Part shown: in pieces, positions 33,874 through 42,310 of the stretch
Position numbering within the stretch: position 1 is the first letter of the stretch
Layout of the letters: every line of letters begins with the position of its first letter
Assembly: GCF_013328815.1 (NCBI RefSeq)
Contig: NZ_JABUHN010000002.1
Coordinates: 186,001-250,000, forward strand
DNA: 64,000 nt
Direction of reading: 5' to 3'
Source: Tabrizicola fusiformis
GTDB taxonomy: Bacteria > Pseudomonadota > Alphaproteobacteria > Rhodobacterales > Rhodobacteraceae
Position numbers and translations under genes: made by a program
Notes under the pieces: generated by a model
What the model saw: only the letters and a program-made list of their open reading frames with translations
Databases searched by the model: none
Told to the model about the DNA's origin: nothing

Positions 33874-34608
33874 ATGAACACCGTCCTCATCACCGGCACC
33901 TCTTCGGGCTATGGTCTGGAAACCGCCCGTCTGTTTCAGGCCCAAGGCTGGAATGTGATTGCCACCATGCGCCAGCCGCGCCCCGGCCTCTTGCCCGAGG
34001 GGGTTCGGATGCTCCCCCTTGATGTGACCGATGCAGACAGCATTGCGGCGGCCATCGCGGCGGCGGGGCCGGTGGATGTGCTGGTCAACAATGCCGGGAT
34101 CGGCGTGGTCGGCGCCTTCGAGGCGACGCCGATGGCCCATATCCGCAAGGTGTTCGAGACGAATACCTTTGGCACCATGGCCATGGTGCAGGCCGTCATT
34201 CCCCAGATGCGGGCGCGGCGCTCGGGGGTGATCGTCAATGTCACCTCCAGCGTGACGCTGGCGCCGATGCCGCTTGCCGCCGCCTATACCGCCAGCAAAC
34301 AGGCGATCGAGGGCTTCACCGGCTCGCTCGCGCATGAAATGGCGGCTTTCGGCGTGCGGGTGAAACTGGTGGAGCCGGGCTATGCGCCGACCACCCGCTT
34401 TGCCGCCAATACCGACATTCCGGTCGCCGATCTGATTCCGGCGGAATATGCCGATTTCGTGGGCCCGATCTTTGCGGCCTTCGCCAACCCGCCGCTGACC
34501 ACCAGGGAAAGCGATGTGGCCGAAGCCGTGCTGCGCGCCGCAACCGCGCCGGGCGACCAATTGCGCCATCCGGCTGGCCCGGACGCACTGGCGCTGGCAG
34601 CGGCGTGA
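33874..34608 (+). CDS. Short-chain dehydrogenase/reductase
   Basis: A 244-residue classical SDR. TGTSSGYGLETARLF binds NAD(P), DVLVNNAGIGVVGAFE is the second nucleotide motif, VTSSVTLAPMPLAAAYTASK holds the catalytic Ser-Tyr-Lys, and a VEPGYAPTTRFA loop follows. The substrate is unknown; the gene is probably induced by the divergent AraC-type regulator. The start ATG 33874 has AGGAGAAAGAC upstream. It is the last plus-strand gene before the tRNA. Confidence 0.88.
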   Translation: MNTVLITGTSSGYGLETARLFQAQGWNVIATMRQPRPGLLPEGVRMLPLDVTDADSIAAAIAAAGPVDVLVNNAGIGVVGAFEATPMAHIRKVFETNTFGTMAMVQAVIPQMRARRSGVIVNVTSSVTLAPMPLAAAYTASKQAIEGFTGSLAHEMAAFGVRVKLVEPGYAPTTRFAANTDIPVADLIPAEYADFVGPIFAAFANPPLTTRESDVAEAVLRAATAPGDQLRHPAGPDALALAAA

Positions 34609-34662
34609 GCCGAAATCACCACAGCCGCGGCGGTCGTCGGAAGATTGCAAGCGAGGGGAGAG

Positions 34663-34736
34663 TGGAGGCGGGTACCGGAATCGAACCGGTCTTCACGGAT
34701 TTGCAATCCGCTGCGTAACCTCTCCGCCAACCCGCC
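34663..34736 (-). tRNA. tRNA-Cys (GCA), CCA encoded
   Basis: A complete cloverleaf can be drawn on the minus strand. The acceptor arms are GGCGGGT (34736-34730) and ACCCGCC (34673-34667), followed by a U discriminator and an encoded CCA. The T arm contains GGTTCGATTCC. The anticodon loop TTGCAAA gives anticodon GCA (34704-34702), closed by the stem GCGGA/TCCGT. It separates the rhamnose/SDR region from the methylamine region. No integrase or attachment-site repeat is seen next to it. Confidence 0.97.
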
Positions 34737-34916
34737 GGAGGTGGGCTGTGATTAGGGGCTTCCGGGGCGGGCGTCAAGGCGAATTGGTGTCGGGGCCGGA
34801 CAGCGGCCGGGGCCGGGTGGGATGGCGAAAACTTGCAAGGTGATGGCGGAAATGCGCAGGGTTTGCGGCCCGTCCCGGCGCAGTATGCCGCCAACAGCAA
34901 GAGGGGATGCGAGAGC

Positions 34917-36167
34917 ATGCGCTATTCCGGGTTCCGGGTGATTGCCGAGGCTCTGACGGGCCACAAAGGGTGGAAACCCGTCTGGCGCGACCCCGCGCCG
35001 CAGGCCGAGTATGACTATATCATCGTCGGCGGTGGCGGGCATGGGCTGGCCACTGCCTATTACCTTGCCAAGGAATTCGGGCAGGCGCGGATTGCCGTGC
35101 TGGAAAAGGGCTATCTGGGCGGCGGCAACGTCGGGCGGAACACCACGATTATCCGCTCGAACTACCTCTTGGACGGCAACGAGCCGTTTTATGAATTCAG
35201 TCTCAAGCTCTGGGAAGGGCTGGAGCAGGACTTCAACTACAATGCGATGGTGTCGCAGCGCGGCATCATCAACCTGATACACACCGATGCGCAGCGCGAT
35301 GCCTTCACCCGGCGCGGCAATGGCATGATCCTGAACGGCGCCGATGCCGAGATGTTGAGCCGTGATCAGGTCAAGGCGATGTATCCGTTCCTGAATTTCG
35401 ATAATGCCCGCTTCCCGATCAAGGGGGCGCTGATGCAGCGGCGCGGCGGCACGGTGCGACATGATGCGGTGGCCTGGGGCTATGCCCGCGGGGCGGATAT
35501 GCGGGGCGTGGATCTGATCCAGAATTGCGAAGTCACCGGAATGCGGATCGAGAATGGCCGCATCCTGGGCGTCGAAACCTCACGCGGGTTCATTGGGGCC
35601 AAGAAGGTGGGCGTCGCGGTGGCAGGCTCGTCCAGCAAGGTGATGGCCCATGCTGGAATGCGCCTGCCGATGGAAAGCCATGTTCTGCAAGCCTTTGTTT
35701 CCGAAGGGCTGAAGCCGTTCATCGACGGGGTGATGACCTTTGGCGCCGGGCATTTCTATGTCAGCCAGTCCGATAAGGGCGGCCTTGTGTTCGGCGGCGA
35801 CATTGACGGCTATAACTCCTACGCCCAACGCGGCAACCTGCCGGTGATCGAGGATGTGGCCGAAGGCGGCATGGCGCTGATGCCGGCCATAGGGCGGGCG
35901 CGGCTCTTGCGCACCTGGGGCGGGATCATGGACATGTCGATGGACGGCAGCCCGATCATCGACAAGACCCATGTGGACGGGCTCTATTTCAACGGCGGCT
36001 GGTGTTATGGCGGCTTCAAGGCCACCCCCGCCTCGGGCTGGTGCTTTGCTCATCTGCTGGCCAAGGACGAGCCGCATAAGACCGCCGCGGCCTATCGCTT
36101 TGATCGCTTCCTCAAGGGGCTGATGATCGACGAAAAGGGCCAGGGCGCCCAGCCGAACCTGCACTAG
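34917..36167 (+). CDS. mgdA: N-methylglutamate dehydrogenase subunit A (sarcosine oxidase beta-like)
   Basis: A 416-residue flavoprotein homologous to heterotetrameric sarcosine oxidase beta. The FAD-binding motif is IIVGGGGHGLATAYYLAKEF, GNVGRNTTIIRSNYL follows, and GGTVRHDAVAWGYARG contains His182, the position that binds FMN covalently in sarcosine oxidases. It would oxidise the N-methyl group of N-methylglutamate. The gene order beta-delta-alpha-gamma is shared by sox and mgd loci. I favour mgd because mgsABC, gmaS, tmm, tdm and dmm lie in the same region; a dimethylglycine/sarcosine role cannot be excluded by reading alone. ATG 34917 gives the family start MRYSGFRV. Confidence 0.85.
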   Translation: MRYSGFRVIAEALTGHKGWKPVWRDPAPQAEYDYIIVGGGGHGLATAYYLAKEFGQARIAVLEKGYLGGGNVGRNTTIIRSNYLLDGNEPFYEFSLKLWEGLEQDFNYNAMVSQRGIINLIHTDAQRDAFTRRGNGMILNGADAEMLSRDQVKAMYPFLNFDNARFPIKGALMQRRGGTVRHDAVAWGYARGADMRGVDLIQNCEVTGMRIENGRILGVETSRGFIGAKKVGVAVAGSSSKVMAHAGMRLPMESHVLQAFVSEGLKPFIDGVMTFGAGHFYVSQSDKGGLVFGGDIDGYNSYAQRGNLPVIEDVAEGGMALMPAIGRARLLRTWGGIMDMSMDGSPIIDKTHVDGLYFNGGWCYGGFKATPASGWCFAHLLAKDEPHKTAAAYRFDRFLKGLMIDEKGQGAQPNLH

Positions 36168-36176
36168 GAGCATGAA

Positions 36177-36461
36177 ATGATTATCAATCATCCCATCCTG
36201 GGGCCGCGTGATGCGCAGGAATTCGTCTATCTGGGCGATGCCAGTCTGATCGACCGACCCGATGGCATGACTGCCGGGATCGAATCGTTCCACGACTATC
36301 TCTACAACCGCGACAACCCCGCAGGGCTGCACCGCGAACTTTGGTATCACGAGCAAGGCGACCGATCCTGGCTGGTGGTGACGCGCAATACCGTCAGCCA
36401 TGAAATCACATCGGTCGAACTGGCCCGCGACGTGGCCCGCGCGCGGGGGCGCAGCAAATGA
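36177..36461 (+). CDS. mgdB: N-methylglutamate dehydrogenase subunit B (sarcosine oxidase delta-like) without cysteine ligands
   Basis: A 94-residue SoxD-type subunit. GPRDAQEFVYLGDA and LWYHEQGDRSWLVVTRNTVS align with the delta subunit of sarcosine oxidase. There the sequence has a CPxCG start and a GCRxW motif whose three Cys and a His bind zinc. Here the corresponding positions read HPILG and GDRSW, and the whole protein has no cysteine, so the zinc site is gone. The gene sits between the beta and alpha genes as usual; the stop overlaps mgdC by 4 bp. Confidence 0.85.
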   Translation: MIINHPILGPRDAQEFVYLGDASLIDRPDGMTAGIESFHDYLYNRDNPAGLHRELWYHEQGDRSWLVVTRNTVSHEITSVELARDVARARGRSK

Positions 36462-39403
36462 GCCAGTCCAATCGCATTCAGGGCGGGTTGATCGACCGCA
36501 GCCAGACCTTCCGTTTCAGCTTTGACGGGGTGGCCTATCAGGGGCACCCGGGCGATACGCTGGCTTCGGCGCTTCTGGCCAACGGGGTGTGCCTGATGGG
36601 GCGCAGCTTCAAGTATCACCGCCCGCGCGGGCCGCTTTCGGCGGGCTCGGAAGAGCCGAACGCGCTGGTGCAACTGCGCACGGGCGCGCGGCAAGAGCCG
36701 AACACACGGGCCACCGTGGCCGAACTCTTCGACGGGCTGGAGGCGACCAGCCAGAACGCCTGGCCCAGCCTGCGGTTTGATGCGCTGGCGATCAATGACC
36801 GGCTGAATACCTTCTTCACGGCGGGCTTCTATTACAAGACGTTCATGTGGCCGGCGGCCTTCTGGGAGAAGGTCTATGAGCCGATCATCCGCCGCGCGGC
36901 GGGTCTGGGCAGCCTGACGAAACAGGAAGACCCGGATGATTATGACAAGGGCTTTCTGCACTGCGATGTGCTGGTCATCGGCGGCGGGCCTGCCGGCCTG
37001 ATGGCGGCCTTGACGGCGGGGCGCGCCGGGGCGCGGGTGATCCTGGCCGATGAGGATTTCCGGCTGGGCGGGCGGCTGAATGCCGAAACCTTTGCGGTGG
37101 GCGAACAGGCCGGGGCCGACTGGGCGGCGGGGGTCGCGGCGGAACTGGCCAGCCTGCCGAATGTGCGGCTGATGCCGCGCACCACGATTGTCGGTGCCTT
37201 TGATCATGGCATCTATGCCGCCGTGGAACGGGTCAGCGACCATCTGGCGGTGCCCGCAGCTGGCAAGCCGCGCCAGACGCTGTGGCGCATCTACTCCAAG
37301 CGCGCGATCCTTGCGGGCGGCGCGACCGAGCGGCCCATCGCCTTTGAAAACAACGACCGGCCCGGCATCATGCTGGCGGGCAGCTTGCGCGCCTATGCCA
37401 ACCGCTGGGGCGTGGCGGTGGGCGACCGGGTGGCGGTCTTCACCAACAACGACGATGGCCTGCGCACCGCCCGCGATCTGAAGGGGCGCGGCGTGGATGT
37501 GGTCGCAGTGATCGACAGTCGCCCGGGGGGTGACCTGTTGCCCGGCATCCGCCATTTGCAGGGCGCCGAGGTGATCGACAGCGCCGGGCGGTTGGGGCTG
37601 ACCTCGATCACCGTGCGGCAGGCCAATGGCAAGACCGAGGTGATCAGCGCCAATGCCCTTGCGGTGTCGGGCGGCTGGAACCCGAACGTCAACATCACCT
37701 CGCACCACCGCTCGCGCCCGGAATGGCGCGACGATATCGCGGCTTTCGTGCCCGGCGCTGGTGGCCCGGCCAATCTGGCGGCGGCAGGGGCGGCGGCAGG
37801 TGACCTTTCCACCCATGGCGCCCTGCGTGGCGGGGCCGAGGCGGCGCGCGAGGCGCTGGAAACGCTGGGGCTGCAGGCGCCCTATTCCCTGCCGCAGGCC
37901 GAGGATGCGCCCATCGCCATCACGCCGCTCTGGTATGTGAGCGGGGGCAAGGGCCGGGCCTGGATCGACCCGCAGAACGATGTGACGGTCAAGGATGTGA
38001 AGCTGGCCCATAAGGAGAATTTCTCCTCGGTCGAGCATCTGAAACGCTATACCACGCTGGGCATGGCCACCGATCAGGGCAAGACCGGCAATGTCCTTGG
38101 CCTTGCGATCATGGCCGAGCTGACCGGCCAGTCTATTCCGGCCACCGGCACCACCATCTACCGCCCGCCCTATACGCCGGTGGCGATGGGCACGCTGGCG
38201 GGCCGGTCACGCGGCAAAGAGTTCAAGCCCTTCCGCCTGACGCCCAGCCACAAATGGGCCGAAGAGCAGGGCGGCATCTTTGTCGAGGTCGGCAACTGGC
38301 TCCGCCTGCAATGGCTGCCGAAACCCGGCGAGACGACCTGGCGCGAAAGTGTTGACCGCGAGGTGCTGGCGACGCGGAAATCGGTCGGTATCTGTGACGT
38401 GACCACGCTGGGCAAGATCGACATTCAGGGCACCGATGCGGGCGCCTTCCTCGACAAGGTCTATGCCAACACCTTCAGCACGCTGGCCGTGGGCAAATGC
38501 CGCTATGGTCTGATGCTGCGCGAAGACGGCATGGTGTTTGACGACGGCACCACGGCGCGGATGGGGCCGAACGAATATGTGATGACCACCACCACCGCCA
38601 ATGCGGTGACGGTGTTCCGCCATCTGGAATATGTCCGCCAGTGCCTGTTCCCCGATATGGATGTGCAACTGATCTCGACGACCGAGGCTTGGGCGCAATA
38701 TTCCGTCGCCGGGCCCAACGCCCGCAAGCTTTTGCAAAAGCTGGTGGATCAGGACATTTCCGATGCCGCCTTCCCCTATATGGGGGCAGGCAACATCACC
38801 ATCGGCGGCCTTAGGGCGCGGCTCTTCCGCATCTCGTTCTCGGGCGAACTGGCCTATGAAGTCGCCGTTCCCACCCGCTATGGCGATGCGCTGATCCGGG
38901 CGCTGACCGAAGCCGGGCGCGAGTTTGATGCCGTGGTTTACGGCACCGAGGCGCTGGGCGTCATGCGGATCGAAAAGGGCCATGTGGCGGGGGGCGAGCT
39001 GAACGGCCAGTCCACCGCGCTGAACATGGGGCTGGGCAAGATGGTGTCGAAGAAAAAGGACTCCATCGGCATGGTCCTGTCGCAGCGCGAGGGGATGAAC
39101 CGCGCCGAGGGCTATCGCCTTGTCGGCGTGAAGCCGGTCGATCCCAAGGGCGTCTTGCAGGCGGGCAGCCATTTCCTTAAAATCGGCGCGCCGCCGGTCT
39201 TGGAAAGCGATGGCGGCTGGCTGACTTCCAAGGTCTATTCGCCGCATCTGGGCTGCGACATTGCGCTTGGCTATCTCAAGGCCGGGGATCAGAAGATCGG
39301 GCGCCGGATGCGCGCGGTCAACTTCCTGACCAAGACCGACACCGAGGTTGAAATCGTCAGCCCGCATTTCTTTGACCCCGAAGGAGAACGTCTCCGTGGC
39401 TGA
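36458..39403 (+). CDS. mgdC: N-methylglutamate dehydrogenase subunit C (sarcosine oxidase alpha-like)
   Basis: A 981-residue multidomain subunit. Residues about 15-100 are a ferredoxin-like fold with GHPGDTLASALLANG and SFKYHRPRG. From about 170 comes an FAD/NAD-binding domain (VLVIGGGPAGLMAALTAGRA). From about 600 to the end is a GcvT/aminomethyltransferase-like folate domain (FVEVGNWLRLQW, DVTTLGKIDIQGTDAGAFLD, YGTEALGVMRIEKGHVAGGE). It carries the folate domain that takes up the C1 unit as methylene-tetrahydrofolate. It overlaps mgdB and mgdD at both ends. Confidence 0.93.
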   Translation: MSQSNRIQGGLIDRSQTFRFSFDGVAYQGHPGDTLASALLANGVCLMGRSFKYHRPRGPLSAGSEEPNALVQLRTGARQEPNTRATVAELFDGLEATSQNAWPSLRFDALAINDRLNTFFTAGFYYKTFMWPAAFWEKVYEPIIRRAAGLGSLTKQEDPDDYDKGFLHCDVLVIGGGPAGLMAALTAGRAGARVILADEDFRLGGRLNAETFAVGEQAGADWAAGVAAELASLPNVRLMPRTTIVGAFDHGIYAAVERVSDHLAVPAAGKPRQTLWRIYSKRAILAGGATERPIAFENNDRPGIMLAGSLRAYANRWGVAVGDRVAVFTNNDDGLRTARDLKGRGVDVVAVIDSRPGGDLLPGIRHLQGAEVIDSAGRLGLTSITVRQANGKTEVISANALAVSGGWNPNVNITSHHRSRPEWRDDIAAFVPGAGGPANLAAAGAAAGDLSTHGALRGGAEAAREALETLGLQAPYSLPQAEDAPIAITPLWYVSGGKGRAWIDPQNDVTVKDVKLAHKENFSSVEHLKRYTTLGMATDQGKTGNVLGLAIMAELTGQSIPATGTTIYRPPYTPVAMGTLAGRSRGKEFKPFRLTPSHKWAEEQGGIFVEVGNWLRLQWLPKPGETTWRESVDREVLATRKSVGICDVTTLGKIDIQGTDAGAFLDKVYANTFSTLAVGKCRYGLMLREDGMVFDDGTTARMGPNEYVMTTTTANAVTVFRHLEYVRQCLFPDMDVQLISTTEAWAQYSVAGPNARKLLQKLVDQDISDAAFPYMGAGNITIGGLRARLFRISFSGELAYEVAVPTRYGDALIRALTEAGREFDAVVYGTEALGVMRIEKGHVAGGELNGQSTALNMGLGKMVSKKKDSIGMVLSQREGMNRAEGYRLVGVKPVDPKGVLQAGSHFLKIGAPPVLESDGGWLTSKVYSPHLGCDIALGYLKAGDQKIGRRMRAVNFLTKTDTEVEIVSPHFFDPEGERLRG

Positions 39404-39959
39404 TATCCTCAAACCCCTCACCGCGCTGGGCCACGGGGCACCGGAAACCGTGCAGATCGGCCCGCTGCGGATCGCTGAACGTTTCGACGTGGCGCTTGCC
39501 TCGCTGGCACAGCGGCGCGGGCAAGAGGCGGCTTTTGCCAAGGCGGCGGCCGGTCTGGGCCTGCCCTTGCCCGGTGCTGCCCGGGCCGAAGCCGGGCCGG
39601 TTCTGGCCGCCTTCTGGGTGGCGCCCGAGATGTGGTTCGTCGAGGCGCCCTTTGCCAGCCACGAAGACATCGTGGCCGCCCTCAAACCCGCCTTCGGCGA
39701 GGCGGCCTCGCTGACCGAACAGACCGACGCCTGGGTGCGCTTTGACCTGTCGGCGCCCGACCTTGGGCCGCTGCTGGAGCGGCTGACCAATATCGACTGG
39801 CCGCAGGCGCCGGTGGGCTATGCCAGCCGCACGGTGATCGAACATCTGGGCGTCTACCTGATCCGCCGGGGCGCGGGGGAGGCCACGCTTTACGGCCCGC
39901 GCTCTTCGGCGGCCAGCCTGCTGCACGCGCTTGAAGTGACGGCAGCCTCGGTCGTCTAG
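39396..39959 (+). CDS. mgdD: N-methylglutamate dehydrogenase subunit D (sarcosine oxidase gamma-like)
   Basis: A 187-residue SoxG-type subunit, again a partial GcvT-like fold (RFDLSAPDLGPLLERLTNID, VIEHLGVYLIRRGAGEATLY, YGPRSSAASLLHALEVTA). It has a structural role in the heterotetramer. The start is GTG at 39396, overlapping the mgdC stop by 8 bp, with AAGGAG 9 bp upstream. No ATG lies near the beginning of the homologous region. The stop overlaps the convergent gene by 4 bp. Confidence 0.85.
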   Translation: MADILKPLTALGHGAPETVQIGPLRIAERFDVALASLAQRRGQEAAFAKAAAGLGLPLPGAARAEAGPVLAAFWVAPEMWFVEAPFASHEDIVAALKPAFGEAASLTEQTDAWVRFDLSAPDLGPLLERLTNIDWPQAPVGYASRTVIEHLGVYLIRRGAGEATLYGPRSSAASLLHALEVTAASVV

Positions 39960-40441
39960 GCACGCAAGGCGGCGGCGATGGCATCGCGCCAGCGCTCCGC
40001 TTCTGCGCGGCTGTCGAAACAAGCCATCTCGATGGGTCGGCCGCCCGGCACCGGCAGCCGCAGAACCGGGAAAGGCCCATCCTCCGCTTCGCGCATGATC
40101 AGCGCGGGCGGGCCGATGCTGTGGCGCGGCATCGTCCTAATGTCATTGATCAGCGGCCCGCGCCTGCTGCGGGTTACCCCGGGCAGCGCCGGGTCGATCC
40201 ACAGCTCGGTGGTGTTGACCAGCGCCAGCAGCAGAAAGAACCCGCCAAGCCCGCCCGAAACCAGCACGACCGCCCCGACCAGCGCCAGCACCGGCCAAGA
40301 GGTTTCGGCGCCGACATTGGCCAGCCAGGCGGCAGGAATGCCCAGACCCACACCCAGCCCCAGGAAGAGGACGAAGGCCCGCAGCGGCCAGGGCAGCGGA
40401 TTTTCCCGATAGGTGATGCGGTTTGCGTCCATCCTCAGCAT
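39956..40441 (-). CDS. Hypothetical membrane protein
   Basis: A 161-residue protein with two predicted membrane helices (LRAFVLFLGLGVGLGIPAAW and VLALVGAVVLVSGGLGGFFL) and a cytoplasmic C-terminal domain (RTMPRHSIGPPALIMREAED, CFDSRAEAERWRDAIAAAL). No family is recognised. The ending resembles short PH-like or DUF-type tails used at the membrane. ATG 40441 has AGGA about 10 bp upstream; the ATG at 40432 is an alternative. It is divergent from the XRE-cupin regulator, 122 bp away, and may be under its control. Confidence 0.65.
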   Translation of the reverse strand: MLRMDANRITYRENPLPWPLRAFVLFLGLGVGLGIPAAWLANVGAETSWPVLALVGAVVLVSGGLGGFFLLLALVNTTELWIDPALPGVTRSRRGPLINDIRTMPRHSIGPPALIMREAEDGPFPVLRLPVPGGRPIEMACFDSRAEAERWRDAIAAALRA

Positions 40442-40563
40442 GGGTGCATCCTGCCGGGCAATCCGGGCGGCAGGATGGCAGGAAGTTGCAGCCCCTTGTT
40501 CCACAAGATGTTTCCCTGTAGTGAAATCTGCCGTATGATTTCCGCCTGACAGATGAGGCACCC

Positions 40564-41223
40564 ATGGACGAAATCTCGGAAATTCCCGCCCTGCCGCGTG
40601 GCAAGCCTGCCTTCGATCAGGATCCGCACCGCGTCCGCGAAATCACCGAGCGCAACCTCGAAGCTGCCATCGGCCGCGAGGTGCGCAACTTCCGCCGCCA
40701 GCAGGGCATGACCGTGGCCGATCTTGCGGCGGTGACCGGCCTGTCCATCGGGATGCTGTCCAAGATCGAGAACGGCAATACCTCGCCTTCTCTGACCACC
40801 TTGCAGGTGCTGTCCCATGCCTTTTCGGTGCCGGTGACGGCCTTCTTCCGCAGCTATGAGGAACGCCGCGAGGCGCAGCATGTGAAATCCGGCGAACATG
40901 TCGAGATTGAACGGCGCGGCACCCGGGCCGGCCATCAGTATAACCTGCTGGGCCATATCGGCTCGAATTCGTCGGGCGTGGTGGTGGAACCCTATATCAT
41001 CACCCTGACCACCGAGAGCGACACCTTCCCCGCCTTTCAGCACGAGGGGCTGGAACTGCTCTACATGCTCGAAGGCGAGGTGGATTACCGCCACGGCGAA
41101 CAGATCTATCCGCTGAAACCCGGCGACAGCCTGTTCTTTGATGCCGATGCACCACATGGGCCGGAGACACTGGTGAAACTGCCCGCCCGCTATCTTTCGG
41201 TCATCGCCTATCCGCAGGGGTGA
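40564..41223 (+). CDS. XRE family regulator with C-terminal cupin
   Basis: A 219-residue regulator. The HTH domain is at about 40-98 (AIGREVRNFRRQQGMTVADL, GLSIGMLSKIENGNTSPSLT). The cupin domain follows at about 140-215 (FQHEGLELLYMLEGEVDYRH, LKPGDSLFFDADAPHGPETL). Such XRE-cupin proteins control amine, polyamine and amino acid catabolism in many proteobacteria, binding a small ligand in the cupin. Its place between mgdABCD and the transporter/mgs genes makes methylamine or N-methylglutamate genes the likely targets (inference). Confidence 0.92.
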   Translation: MDEISEIPALPRGKPAFDQDPHRVREITERNLEAAIGREVRNFRRQQGMTVADLAAVTGLSIGMLSKIENGNTSPSLTTLQVLSHAFSVPVTAFFRSYEERREAQHVKSGEHVEIERRGTRAGHQYNLLGHIGSNSSGVVVEPYIITLTTESDTFPAFQHEGLELLYMLEGEVDYRHGEQIYPLKPGDSLFFDADAPHGPETLVKLPARYLSVIAYPQG

Positions 41224-41294
41224 ACCACCCGGGATTTGCACCTTTTGAAATACTCCCGCCGGAGGCCCCGGCCCGCCGCGGGCGATCCCCTTGG

Positions 41295-41564
41295 TCATCC
41301 GCTCCGATGCTGCCAGATGGTGTAGCGGATGCGGGCGGTGCGGTAGGCGTCCATCGCGGCGATGGCCCAGACGAACAGCCCGCCCGCGAATTTGCCCACC
41401 ACCGAGACATCCGGCGCGGCGGTCTTCAGGGTGAACCCCCCCAGCAGCACCACGAAGCACACGAAGATCAGCCCGCGCACCGGCTGGCGGTTCATCACCT
41501 GCCCGACGCCCGGCAACAGAAGTCCGGTCGCCAGCACAAGCCGGGGATGGGGTGGTTTGTTCAT
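41295..41564 (-). CDS. Small integral membrane protein
   Basis: An 89-residue protein with two or three hydrophobic segments (LVLATGLLLPGVGQVMNRQP, LIFVCFVVLLGGFTL, GGLFVWAIAAMDAYRTA). The N-terminal PGVGQVMNR pattern and the final AMDAYRTAR pattern are those of small TM2/DUF-like membrane proteins of unknown function. Its start overlaps the stop of the preceding leftward gene (ATGA), so it ends a leftward transcription unit. Confidence 0.7.
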   Translation of the reverse strand: MNKPPHPRLVLATGLLLPGVGQVMNRQPVRGLIFVCFVVLLGGFTLKTAAPDVSVVGKFAGGLFVWAIAAMDAYRTARIRYTIWQHRSG

Positions 41565-42235
41565 GTGCTTTCCTCGCTCACAAGATCATCGCGCAGGGCG
41601 CGCAGCGCGTCCAACAGCGGCAAGAGACGCGCCGGGGCCAGCGGCTGTTGCCCGACCTCGCCATCGCGGAAGATAAGGTAGCGGCCACGGTCCGCCTCGT
41701 CGCCCAGAATCACCAGCCGCAGCCCCTTGGGCGAGATCAGCAGTTCCTTGACCTTCGGATCGGCAAAGATCGCCAGATGCGGCGCCAGAAGCGCGGCCGC
41801 GGGCACGCCGGCGGCATCGTCGCTGCGGATGCCGGTGCCGGGGGGCAGGCTGTCGGGGCAGGGCAGCGATTGCGGCAACTGGCTGAAATGCGAAAACGGT
41901 TCCTGCCCGGTGGGGCGGGCCATGATGTCAAGCGTGGCCTGCACCGGCATGGGCTGTGGCAGGGTCACCATCACCCAGAGCGCGGGCAGTTTGCGGAAGG
42001 TCAGCCCGTCGGGCACCGCCTGCAGGTCAAATCCGTCGGGGCCGATATGTCCGGTCATCCGGGCAAAGCCGCTGGGCGCGATCCGCGTCACCTGCCGGTC
42101 AAAGAGCGGGGCCACGGCGGTGAAGTAACCCGCCCGTGCCGCGTTTCGGGTGCGGGCGGCCATCCATGTTGCGCGCGCAAGCCAGAGCAGCAGAACGGCA
42201 AAAGCGGCCGCGAGGAGGGGGGGCAGGGCGGTCAT
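41561..42235 (-). CDS. Hypothetical membrane-anchored protein
   Basis: A 224-residue protein with one N-terminal membrane anchor (LPPLLAAAFAVLLLWLARA) and a large soluble part without a recognised domain. Segments such as LPALWVMVTLPQPMPVQATL and PHLAIFADPKVKELLISPKG suggest a mixed alpha/beta domain facing away from the anchor; the side of the membrane is not certain. ATG 42235 is chosen; a TTG at 42253 is the only longer option. It lies 75 bp behind the APC permease gene and is coupled to the small membrane protein gene after it. Confidence 0.65.
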   Translation of the reverse strand: MTALPPLLAAAFAVLLLWLARATWMAARTRNAARAGYFTAVAPLFDRQVTRIAPSGFARMTGHIGPDGFDLQAVPDGLTFRKLPALWVMVTLPQPMPVQATLDIMARPTGQEPFSHFSQLPQSLPCPDSLPPGTGIRSDDAAGVPAAALLAPHLAIFADPKVKELLISPKGLRLVILGDEADRGRYLIFRDGEVGQQPLAPARLLPLLDALRALRDDLVSEEST

Positions 42236-42310
42236 GGCATCTTTCGGGGGCAATTCGGCCCGCCCGGGGGATCGGGCGGGCCGTCAGGTCGCAGGGTCAG
42301 TCCGGCAGGA

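Noticed and set aside
34663-34736. tRNA-Cys as an integration site for a genomic island
   Set aside because: No integrase, no second copy of the tRNA 3' end and no sharp change in base composition was found on either side within the window.
34917-39959. Calling the four-gene unit heterotetrameric sarcosine oxidase (soxBDAG)
   Set aside because: Homology alone allows it, but the neighbours are the N-methylglutamate pathway and the delta-type subunit lacks the zinc cysteines of sarcosine oxidase. I therefore call it mgd, with the alternative stated in the entry.
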